Assembly (NCBI GenBank): GCA_017616955.1
Contig: JAFZXD010000286.1
Location: 1 to 17,873 of the forward strand
From: Eubacterium sp.
Lineage (GTDB): Bacteria; Bacillota; Clostridia; Lachnospirales; Lachnospiraceae
Direction: 5' to 3'
DNA: 17,873 bases
Shown: in pieces, positions 7,649 to 14,371 of the stretch
How positions within the stretch are numbered: the first letter of the stretch is position 1
How the letters are laid out: each line of letters begins with the position of its first letter
Notes under the pieces: generated by a model
What the model saw: only the letters and a program-made list of their open reading frames with translations
Told to the model about the DNA's origin: nothing
Databases searched by the model: none
Program-made: the position numbers and the translations under genes

Positions 7649-8175
7649 TTTTTGTTATCCCTCACTTTCTCATAGAAATCTGTCAGGTGTTTTGCCACCT
7701 TATTTGCACAGGCCTTTCCTGTGGAAAGGTCCATTAGTACCAAATGTCCTTCAACATGACCACGTATGGTCATGAGGTAGTTCTTCTCATATCTGAATCT
7801 TTTTACTAAGTTCAATGTTTCTTCATCAGGAGTCTCATCACAGATAAGTGCAACTGTCACATAAGAGTACATATGATCCTTCTCAGGATATTTATTGCCC
7901 TTGCATACCAGTTCCGGAGCCATGTGCTCCGACATGAGATGTCTGACCTCTTCTATATCTTCTGCTGTCACTTTGTTTCTATCGAGAAATAAGATGTGTT
8001 CAAAACCATGAATGCTCCAGAGATTTGCTTTCGGATTTATGACGTATTTCTCACTTATAGTTGCAAAATAACCATAAGCATACGCTTTAATCCCACCTAT
8101 CTCATAATCTCTGGTGATATCGAAATTCTTAGAATATTCATTTAAAAGTTCTTCCATGTAAGCTTTTTTATCCAT
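7645..8175 (-). CDS. Unrecognised cytosolic protein upstream of cstA
   Basis: A 176-residue soluble protein that I cannot assign to a family. It is rich in charged and aromatic residues, has no signal peptide or membrane span, and carries a central histidine motif (SIHGFEHILFL, about 54-64) and a second conserved-looking stretch near the C-terminus (RGHVEGHLVLMDL). The mix of beta-prone segments in the middle and terminal helices suggests a compact alpha/beta fold (inference). It is the first gene of the cstA operon, and its stop codon overlaps the cstA start by 4 bases, so the two proteins are probably made together. It might be an accessory or regulatory partner of the transporter. The start has no normal RBS; see the promoter entry for the very short leader. 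Confidence 0.8.
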   Translation of the reverse strand: MDKKAYMEELLNEYSKNFDITRDYEIGGIKAYAYGYFATISEKYVINPKANLWSIHGFEHILFLDRNKVTAEDIEEVRHLMSEHMAPELVCKGNKYPEKDHMYSYVTVALICDETPDEETLNLVKRFRYEKNYLMTIRGHVEGHLVLMDLSTGKACANKVAKHLTDFYEKVRDNKK

Positions 8176-8184
8176 AACATTATT

Positions 8185-8212
8185 ATTATATCCCTTTTTA
8201 TCATAAAATCAA
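8185..8212 (-). promoter_or_regulatory. Candidate promoter of the cstA operon
   Basis: On the minus strand, TTGATT (8212-8207), a 16-base spacer and a consensus TATAAT (8190-8185). Transcription should begin only a few bases before the ATG at 8175, which would give an almost leaderless mRNA. It starts just beyond the hairpin that ends the preceding operon. Confidence 0.5.
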
Positions 8213-8213
8213 G

Positions 8214-8247
8214 AAGCGCCTGTAAGCTGTACAGCTTGCAGACGCTT
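8214..8247 (-). terminator. Long hairpin after DUF5808-like gene, likely terminator
   Basis: Arms of 15 bases (8214-8228 and 8233-8247) with one mismatch and one G-T pair surround a GTAC loop. The hairpin follows the stop at 8270 by 22 bases. The T-run after it on the minus strand is interrupted (TTCTTGATTTT), so termination may be imperfect; on the plus strand it is followed by TTTGTT. No competing RNA structure is obvious. Confidence 0.65.
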
Positions 8248-8269
8248 TGTTAATCATATATTTTATTTC

Positions 8270-9676
8270 TTATTTTGACTCTATCGCATTAAAGACTTCC
8301 TTCGTCTCTTCTACCGAGTTGTCATTAATATAATATATATACTTATCTGTCTTAATCCTTATATACATACCAACCTGGCGATTCATGAATAGTCTGGCAT
8401 TCTTATCACCTGAAACGGCAAACCTTCCCTTACATAATTTTTCGGTCGCCGTACCGGCTATTCTTGCATATTCGAGTTCTTCAAAATTTTCTCCCAAAGA
8501 AACTTCTTCGATATCAGAAAGCGGGATCACATAATCATTTCTCAGGTGATGACAGATTACATTTCCATTTTCAACTTTTACATCAATATCGGTGACATCA
8601 GAAACCGCAGCCCAGATAACAGAGCCGATCGAACCGATAAGTGCGAGAACTATAATAACGGTGATCACTTTGCCGAGAGGATGAGACATATTGATAGTCG
8701 CCCCCATACCATCTCGCTTCTCAACATTCAGCCTTTTATCATTCGGATTGCAGTAGAATAATCCACAGATCCAGAAGTCGTCGTCATCATCAAATGTCTT
8801 CTCGAAATCATAGCTTTTGTTAAGCTTTGATGTCTTTCTGGCCAACAGCGCTATTATCACAATGGTTGCCAAAAGATATACGATACTCAGTATGATCACC
8901 ATATTCTCCGACCATACACTTCCGAGCATCAAAAAACTGACATATGTTGAAATCGTATTAAGCCAGCTCAGCTGGATCCATGTATCGTTCCATGTCTTTT
9001 TCTTGGCACGGTTATAATTTGCATTCACATCAGATTCTTCAGAGATAACTTCATTTCTCATGTTATCCATCATCTTTGCCAGCAGGACAAAAAGTATCGC
9101 CATGAAGAAAAAGCTGCCCACCATTATCGTTGCCGCATAGCTTCCCTGAAGACTGTTATCTTTAGGTCCACCGATTACATCAAAATCATAAAGAAGAGCT
9201 ATCACCATACCTACAGCTGTCAGGACATTTGGAATAAGAAGCATCGGCATATTCAGAGCGTGAGATGCATTTATACTTTTTAAGTCAGCTACCTTTACTC
9301 CCTTTGCTTTGATTCCAAGTTCTCTCTTGAGACTTTTCATCTCAGAATTACCTTTTACATAAGGAATAGCGCACACGAAAAGCACCACAAATATGTATAT
9401 GGTGTATATAAGCATCATCATCATTGTATTGGGAATAAAAAGCAACGCTACCGCTATTATGATGGAAGAGATTGTGATGTACAGAGCCTGCTTTCGTATT
9501 CTCTGAACTATTTCATCAACTGATTTCTCTGTCTCCTGCGCCTTGTATTCATCCCTGTTACTAACACCGAAGATGTACTTTCTCTTTCTCCAGTTCTTGG
9601 GATATAAAACCCAAAATAACAATAGAATAATCGGTACAAGACTAAGCAGCATTATAAGTCCCAGTTTAATACTCAT
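8270..9676 (-). CDS. Multi-span membrane protein with DUF5808-like segment
   Basis: A 468-residue integral membrane protein. Hydrophobic spans are visible near residues 4-24, 66-82, 86-105, 143-163, 181-200, 240-253, 257-278 and 336-357. Residues 301-333 (FWICGLFYCNPNDKRL, then VEKRDGMGATINMSHP) match the DUF5808 pattern of proteins often encoded beside YtrA-type GntR regulators. The stretch EKTFDDDDD just before it is strikingly acidic. The last 110 residues are soluble and beta-rich, resembling a bacterial PH-like domain. The frame opens at 9709, overlapping gntR, but AGGAAGG at 9684-9690 lies 7 bases before ATG 9676, so that start is chosen. It is the last gene of the ABC/GntR operon. Function unknown; an envelope-stress or antibiotic-sensing role is only inferred from neighbours. 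Confidence 0.82.
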   Translation of the reverse strand: MSIKLGLIMLLSLVPIILLLFWVLYPKNWRKRKYIFGVSNRDEYKAQETEKSVDEIVQRIRKQALYITISSIIIAVALLFIPNTMMMMLIYTIYIFVVLFVCAIPYVKGNSEMKSLKRELGIKAKGVKVADLKSINASHALNMPMLLIPNVLTAVGMVIALLYDFDVIGGPKDNSLQGSYAATIMVGSFFFMAILFVLLAKMMDNMRNEVISEESDVNANYNRAKKKTWNDTWIQLSWLNTISTYVSFLMLGSVWSENMVIILSIVYLLATIVIIALLARKTSKLNKSYDFEKTFDDDDDFWICGLFYCNPNDKRLNVEKRDGMGATINMSHPLGKVITVIIVLALIGSIGSVIWAAVSDVTDIDVKVENGNVICHHLRNDYVIPLSDIEEVSLGENFEELEYARIAGTATEKLCKGRFAVSGDKNARLFMNRQVGMYIRIKTDKYIYYINDNSVEETKEVFNAIESK

Positions 9677-9683
9677 GTCGATT

Positions 9684-9690
9684 CCTTCCT
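9684..9690 (-). promoter_or_regulatory. Start-deciding RBS of the DUF5808-like gene
   Basis: AGGAAGG on the minus strand, 7 bases before ATG 9676 and just after the gntR stop codon (9696-9698). It favours this start over the ATG at 9709, which has no such site. Confidence 0.8.
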
Positions 9691-9695
9691 CATTC

Positions 9696-10055
9696 TTAAT
9701 AAAACTCATCTATCAGTTTTTTTATGTCGTCCTTTGAAACGCCGGAGAGCCGAGCCTCGGAGACTATCCTCCTAAGCTCGGTCTTATTCTCATCACTCAT
9801 CACGCCGGACTGCTGTATCTCGGCTCGTACCCTGGCTCCGTTCTTTCTGTCCGTAGTGATATATCCTTCGGTTTTAAGCATCTGGTAAGTCTTACTGACG
9901 GTCATGGTATTGATACCTATCTCCATAGCAAGAGCCCTTACCGTAGGCAGCTGCTCGCCGGCCTTCAGCTCTCCGCTCGATATTCCCATCACGATCTGAT
10001 TTCTTATCTGCATATAGATAGGAACATCCGAATATTCATCTATTTTAATTACCAT
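9696..10055 (-). CDS. GntR family repressor, YtrA subfamily
   Basis: A 119-residue regulator. Residues about 9-76 form the GntR winged helix (VPIYMQIRNQIVMGI, LKAGEQLPTVRALA, INTMTVSKTYQMLK, then EGYITTDRKNGARV). The remaining 43 residues are a short helical dimerisation tail, the mark of the YtrA subfamily, which has no large ligand-binding domain. Family members typically sit in ABC-transporter operons, repress them, and are released by cell-wall antibiotics or related stress (family knowledge). An AAGGTG RBS precedes the ATG. It is fourth in its operon rather than first as in the Bacillus ytr operon, so it would be self-limiting. The likely binding site is the four-half-site palindrome at 13421-13479 on the operon promoter (inference). 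Confidence 0.94.
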   Translation of the reverse strand: MVIKIDEYSDVPIYMQIRNQIVMGISSGELKAGEQLPTVRALAMEIGINTMTVSKTYQMLKTEGYITTDRKNGARVRAEIQQSGVMSDENKTELRRIVSEARLSGVSKDDIKKLIDEFY

Positions 10056-10102
10056 ATTTTCACCTTTTCTCTAATTCATAGATTGCTTCCAATAATCTAT
10101 CG

Positions 10103-11026
10103 TTAGTCTTCCCGGCTGCGAAGTGCTATGATTCCCATAACGATCGCAAGTATTAAAAATGGTATTCCTGCTATAGCCCCGTTCGGTGCAGGTCCCAATA
10201 TCATCAGTTTTTCCAACTTATCAGTTTCATTTGCGTTGATCACCAGCTGATACATAGTTGCCGCTCCGTTTATCGATCCATGTAAGAGCGCCGGATACCA
10301 TATACACTGAGTCTTATCATATATTATTTCCATCAATATTCCAATAGCTATACAGAAAATTGTAAAAACTACAGGTCCGAGTATCGGAGCTCCCATATAT
10401 TTTGTTCCATATTCATAGCCCGCTATAAACATACATGGGAAATGAAATGCTGCCCATATCAGTCCACCGATCAGCCAGGTCTTTACTCTGCCGAAACCTT
10501 TCTTCAGTTCCGGATATAGGAATCCTCTCCAGCCGGCCTCTTCACCGATTGCTAAGAACATATTTACAAACGGTGCTTCAACTATGATCTGTATCAAGGA
10601 TATGATAATAAGTTTTTTCATATCCATATTGATCATTCCCAAGGATTTCTGAAATTCATCTGTATTCAGCCCTGTAGCTTCAATCTGTTTTAATAAATAT
10701 GATCCGTCCATACTGAATAGTTCAGGATAGATAGCAAAGAAACATACAAAACCCAGGATTGTGAAAACAGCCGGTATCAGCATAGAAAAGAATATCCACT
10801 TTATATTTCCCTTGAACTTAGGCTTCCATCCCATTCCTTTCAGATTGCCATTTACTATCAGCGTTGCAATCATTGGAGCAAACATACAGATTGCCAGTCC
10901 ACCCTGAAAGACACTCAATCCGAGTTTAGAATCATTCTTTACCACAAATATCGAAACAATGACCTGGATCGTCCATGAAAAAAGATAGGTGAGACCTATA
11001 TATTTTAAAACTTTTTTCTTATCCAT
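10103..11026 (-). CDS. CPBP family intramembrane metalloprotease
   Basis: A 307-residue membrane protein of the CAAX-protease/bacteriocin-processing (CPBP, Abi) family. The three active-site motifs are intact: GEEAGWRGF (E162, E163, R167), AAFHFP (H195) and LHGSINGA (H249, N253). They sit at the faces of membrane helices, as expected for a glutamate/histidine intramembrane protease. About eight hydrophobic spans are visible. Family members include prenyl-protein endopeptidases and immunity proteins to self-made bacteriocins. An AAAGGATG-type RBS lies before the ATG, 19 bases after the ABC permease stop. Within this operon it may process a peptide or membrane protein or confer self-protection, but no bacteriocin precursor is visible nearby. 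Confidence 0.93.
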   Translation of the reverse strand: MDKKKVLKYIGLTYLFSWTIQVIVSIFVVKNDSKLGLSVFQGGLAICMFAPMIATLIVNGNLKGMGWKPKFKGNIKWIFFSMLIPAVFTILGFVCFFAIYPELFSMDGSYLLKQIEATGLNTDEFQKSLGMINMDMKKLIIISLIQIIVEAPFVNMFLAIGEEAGWRGFLYPELKKGFGRVKTWLIGGLIWAAFHFPCMFIAGYEYGTKYMGAPILGPVVFTIFCIAIGILMEIIYDKTQCIWYPALLHGSINGAATMYQLVINANETDKLEKLMILGPAPNGAIAGIPFLILAIVMGIIALRSRED

Positions 11027-11045
11027 AAATTCACATCCTTTCTAC

Positions 11046-12674
11046 CTAGATATCTTCTAGCCTTGTATTGATGATCCTTCTATATAACCATATGCAGACA
11101 GAACTCATAACGATCGTATAGACAAGATCGTATATGTTTTCATATCTAAGCGGTATGACCATAACACCTATTCCGAAGATGATGACTACCAGTGCTCCAA
11201 GAAGACTGAATCCTACCGCTGCACTCTGCTTTACTACGTCCAGTTCTTTTTCCCAGTTAAATTTTGGCAGCTTGATATTCAGGAATAATCCAAGTAATAC
11301 CGAATAAAGTATTGCCAGGACCGGGATTATTATCAGCCATATCCGTCCCATCACTCCGCACTTTACCGTGAAGAGCATGATAAGTTCTGCGAGTATATAA
11401 AATGGTGCTACAACGATCAGGTTAAACAGAAGCTTTGCCCCAAGCACCTCTCTTGAACTGAGTGGAAGTGTTCGTACTATCCACCAGTTTTTTCCTTCGA
11501 GCGATATACTTGATGCTGTTATACTCATCAGCCCAAACATCATTGCTATGATGAATCCGATACTTGCATCGAAGTTTAGGTTCATAGGAATATTTCCTGC
11601 ACTGGATATTATTGTTTCAATATCGAAGAATCCAAGTGCCACTGCAAATGCAACTGCCATTATCAGTCCGATTATCGTATTGGTCACATAAATACCTGAA
11701 GAAAAATACCTTGCAGCTTCTTTCTTTATAAGAGATGTCATCACCGACTTTCTCTTCATTCCTTCCATAGTATACTCTCTATGAGTCTGTGTATTAAACA
11801 GGCTCCTTGAGATACTGAAGAAGTTCTTTCCTATTATGATCACCGTTAGTACTAGTACCGTTATCGAGATAAGGGCATATATAAGAAGTCCCGGAAGATC
11901 TGCATTCTTCATAATATCTCCCATGGTCTTCATAAGAGGAAATGCATTCTCCAGTTCTGTCATTCTTTCGCTGATCATCTTAGAAAACTCTGCACTCATC
12001 TCAGAATTTATCTCTTCTTTATGAGCACTTGCTCCCGGAGTTCCGACTCCTGCCTTAGCTGATATGATCCCGCTTATCAGAAATGATCCGAAAACCAGCA
12101 CAAGTGCAAGTATAACTTCTGTAAGTACCTTATGACGGTTTCTCGCGATGACTGCTGCAAATAGTATTCCAACCCACGCAGCTATAGCCGAAGGGAATAT
12201 CGGAAGTATGATACACAAAGGGATCAGTGATACATATGATCCAAGTCCGACTCCTGCATTGATCCCATAAACGATCATTGCCGGGACTATTATCCCAAGT
12301 CCCAGAAGGAAATTATCAATATACATCCTGAGGATTCTGGAAGCTACAACACTCACTCCGCTAATCGGAAATGCTGACATCTGATCCAGGTCTTTCTCTC
12401 TGTATATTGTCTCCTTTGCTTTGTATATACCCATGCATATATTTGCAATAAATACCGCTACAAAATATATCACCGGAATATATTCCGTAAGTCCAAGCTT
12501 TGCCATACCTACGGCCTGTCCTGCAATATAACCTGCGAATACAACAAGTAAGAAGATGATCGTTCCAAACAGAAATCCTTTATTCTTACGAACAGCAGAA
12601 TCCTTGGAATGTCTCAGTTCATTTATTCCCAGATAATTTATTAATTCAATTTTCGTAAGAGTCAAAATATTCAT
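11046..12674 (-). CDS. ABC transporter permease (ABC-2-like)
   Basis: A 542-residue membrane protein whose ATG directly follows the TAA stop of the ATPase gene (TAAATG, no gap), so the two are made as one transporter. About twelve hydrophobic spans are visible in two halves (35-203 and 261-533), with a soluble, charged loop at about 205-258. The stretch SLEGKNWWIVRTLPLS (391-406) is characteristic of a group of Firmicutes exporters whose two halves are fused in one protein, and a similar REKDLDQMSAFPIS (92-105) occurs in the first half, which supports an internal duplication. There is only one ATPase, so the active complex probably has two copies of it on one such permease (inference). The substrate is unknown; lipids, peptides or antimicrobials are all plausible. 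Confidence 0.88.
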   Translation of the reverse strand: MNILTLTKIELINYLGINELRHSKDSAVRKNKGFLFGTIIFLLVVFAGYIAGQAVGMAKLGLTEYIPVIYFVAVFIANICMGIYKAKETIYREKDLDQMSAFPISGVSVVASRILRMYIDNFLLGLGIIVPAMIVYGINAGVGLGSYVSLIPLCIILPIFPSAIAAWVGILFAAVIARNRHKVLTEVILALVLVFGSFLISGIISAKAGVGTPGASAHKEEINSEMSAEFSKMISERMTELENAFPLMKTMGDIMKNADLPGLLIYALISITVLVLTVIIIGKNFFSISRSLFNTQTHREYTMEGMKRKSVMTSLIKKEAARYFSSGIYVTNTIIGLIMAVAFAVALGFFDIETIISSAGNIPMNLNFDASIGFIIAMMFGLMSITASSISLEGKNWWIVRTLPLSSREVLGAKLLFNLIVVAPFYILAELIMLFTVKCGVMGRIWLIIIPVLAILYSVLLGLFLNIKLPKFNWEKELDVVKQSAAVGFSLLGALVVIIFGIGVMVIPLRYENIYDLVYTIVMSSVCIWLYRRIINTRLEDI

Positions 12675-13382
12675 TTAAACACTCTCCATAAAAAGCTCTT
12701 CAAGGGATTCTCCCTCTTTAACAACTTCATCCATAAGACCATTTGCAAGAAGCCTTCCTGCCTTTATGATCGCCACTTTGTTACAAAGCTTTTCAGCAAC
12801 TTCCAGTACGTGTGTCGAGAAAAAGATCGCTCCTCCTCCGGCCGTAAGTTCACGCATAAGCTCTTTTAAGATGAATGCCGCCTTAGGATCAAGTCCCACA
12901 AAAGGCTCATCCATGATAAGCAGTTTCGGTTCGTGAAGCAGAGCAGATATTATGACCAGCTTCTGTTTCATACCATGAGAATACGATGATATCAGATCAC
13001 CGAGTGCTCCGGTTATCTCAAATCTTTCTGCGAGCTCCGCTATCTTCACTTCTCGTTCCTTAGACGATACATTGTATATGTCCGCTACAAACTGCAGATA
13101 CTGAATCCCTGTAAGGAATTCATAGATGTCCGGATTATCCGGGATATAAGCTATCCTTCTCTTCACTTCCGTCGGATCTTTCCCTATATCGATCCCATCG
13201 ATCAGTACTTCACCCTTATCGAATTCATGTATTCCGGTTATAGCCTTCAGAAGTGTTGTCTTACCCGCTCCGTTATGACCTATAAATGCATATATATCAC
13301 CGGGTTCAACATTAAGCGTGATATTCTTAACTCCTTTATCCGTTCCCTTATATAGTTTATCCAATTCATTGATCACCAGCAT
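12675..13382 (-). CDS. ABC transporter ATP-binding protein
   Basis: A 235-residue ATPase, first gene of its operon. Walker A GHNGAGKTT (35-43), signature YSHGMKQK (134-141, in place of LSGGQ), Walker B LLIMDEP (154-160, catalytic E159), D-loop GLDP (163-166) and H-loop STH (H191) are all present. The usual Q-loop glutamine is replaced, the region reading IPDNPDIYEF (80-89), as is common in the exporter group of ABC-2-type ATPases. A perfect AGGAGG lies 8-13 bases before the ATG. It pairs with the permease that begins immediately after its stop. Expression is probably driven from the promoter at 13462-13490 and repressed by the GntR protein of the same operon. Confidence 0.95.
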   Translation of the reverse strand: MLVINELDKLYKGTDKGVKNITLNVEPGDIYAFIGHNGAGKTTLLKAITGIHEFDKGEVLIDGIDIGKDPTEVKRRIAYIPDNPDIYEFLTGIQYLQFVADIYNVSSKEREVKIAELAERFEITGALGDLISSYSHGMKQKLVIISALLHEPKLLIMDEPFVGLDPKAAFILKELMRELTAGGGAIFFSTHVLEVAEKLCNKVAIIKAGRLLANGLMDEVVKEGESLEELFMESV

Positions 13383-13420
13383 ATTCGTGACCTCCTATCA
13401 ACATACATTTTCTAAAACAC

Positions 13421-13479
13421 AACAAGTCGGTGTATTATTTGTATTACTTCTTGTAATACAAATAATACACCGACTTGTT
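13421..13479. promoter_or_regulatory. Perfect 27-bp inverted repeat, probable GntR operator
   Basis: Arms 13421-13447 and 13453-13479 are exact reverse complements around a 5-base centre (TTCTT). Each arm carries two copies of a 6-base half-site 9 bases apart: GTATTA at 13432-13437 and 13441-13446, TAATAC at 13454-13459 and 13463-13468. The right arm contains the -10 box and most of the spacer of the ABC operon promoter. Four ordered half-sites suggest cooperative binding of dimers of the GntR protein encoded at 9696-10055 (inference). As RNA from the upstream aldo/keto reductase gene it would also form a 27-bp hairpin and might terminate that transcript. Confidence 0.75.
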
Positions 13480-13490
13480 TTCCCTGTCAA
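13462..13490 (-). promoter_or_regulatory. Near-consensus promoter of the ABC/GntR operon
   Basis: On the minus strand, a perfect TTGACA (13490-13485), a 17-base spacer and TATTAT (13467-13462). The -10 box overlaps one of the four half-sites in the palindrome, so a bound repressor would block RNA polymerase. Predicted start near 13455, leaving a leader of about 73 bases before the ATPase gene. Confidence 0.82.
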
Positions 13491-13507
13491 TATATTTCGA
13501 TATGCTT

Positions 13508-14344
13508 TTATTCCAGGCCCTGATCCGGATGTTCGCCGGACCAGCCGCACTCGGCCACGCATGAAAGATATGATATCTCATCATCAGTCAGTCTAAAGCC
13601 GAATATATCCTTATTCTCCTTCATTCTCTCTATACTTGATGCCTTAGGGATCACCTGTATCCCTCTCTGATTCAGGAATCTCAGAAGTATCTGCGCATTT
13701 GACTTGCCATACTTTTCAGCAAGAAGTGTGATCCTGTCATCTTTTATAACTTTGGCTCTTCCAAGTGGACTCCATGCCTGAGGAAGTATGCCTTCAGCCT
13801 TTAAGTACGCAAGTGTATATTCCTGCATATATCCAACGTGAAGTTCAAGCTGGTCGACCATAGGTTTTATCCTGACATTTTCCAGCATAGGTCTCAGGTG
13901 ATGTGGAAGAAAGTTCGACACACCTATTACTCTGATCTTCTTCTGTTCGTAGAGATCTTCCATAACAGCCCAGGCTTCAAGCACTTTATCAAGCCATCTT
14001 TCATCGTTCTTCTGATATTTAGGCCAGTGGATAAGGAACATATCCAGATAATCTGTCTTAAGATCTCTGAGCGATGATTCAAATGACTCCTTAACGCCAT
14101 CTGTTGAAAGCATCGTAGGCCAGACCTTGCTGCATATAAAAAGCTCTTCTCTCGGGATGCCATACTCGCTCAATGCTTCGCCTATCTCTGCTTCGTTTTT
14201 GTACATCCATGCGGTATCGATATATCTGTATCCCGCATCAAGAGCATCTTTTATGACACTCTTACCTTCCTTCTCTGTCGAAAGATATGAACCGTATCCC
14301 ACTGCAGGAATACGAATACCGTTACTTAATTCAAACTCTTTCAT
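13508..14344 (-). CDS. Aldo/keto reductase
   Basis: A 278-residue NADPH-dependent aldo/keto reductase of the group that includes 2,5-diketo-gluconate reductases and methylglyoxal/aldehyde reductases. The catalytic tetrad is complete: D43, Y48 (in DTAWMYKNE), K73 (CSKVWP) and H106 (LIHWP). IGVSNF (139-144), a Q-E-H region near 164-168, SPLGRA and IPKASS are typical of the barrel and the coenzyme site, and WSGEHPD at the end is typical of the C-terminal loop. The length is normal. A GGGGG-type RBS precedes the ATG, which begins 27 bases after the PFK-like gene's stop, so they form a two-gene operon. A role in reducing a sugar-derived aldehyde is likely, but the substrate cannot be read from the sequence. 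Confidence 0.95.
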   Translation of the reverse strand: MKEFELSNGIRIPAVGYGSYLSTEKEGKSVIKDALDAGYRYIDTAWMYKNEAEIGEALSEYGIPREELFICSKVWPTMLSTDGVKESFESSLRDLKTDYLDMFLIHWPKYQKNDERWLDKVLEAWAVMEDLYEQKKIRVIGVSNFLPHHLRPMLENVRIKPMVDQLELHVGYMQEYTLAYLKAEGILPQAWSPLGRAKVIKDDRITLLAEKYGKSNAQILLRFLNQRGIQVIPKASSIERMKENKDIFGFRLTDDEISYLSCVAECGWSGEHPDQGLE

Positions 14345-14371
14345 GACATTTACCCCCTATCAGGTCAACGC

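Noticed and set aside
9676..9709. The earlier ATG at 9709 as start of the DUF5808-like gene
   Set aside because: It would overlap gntR by 14 bases and lacks an RBS, while AGGAAGG is well placed before ATG 9676, from which the first membrane span begins directly.
13421..13479. The long palindrome as only a transcription terminator
   Set aside because: The ABC operon promoter has its -10 box within the right arm, and the arms contain ordered repeated half-sites, so an operator role explains more. A terminator role for the upstream transcript remains possible but is not the main reading.
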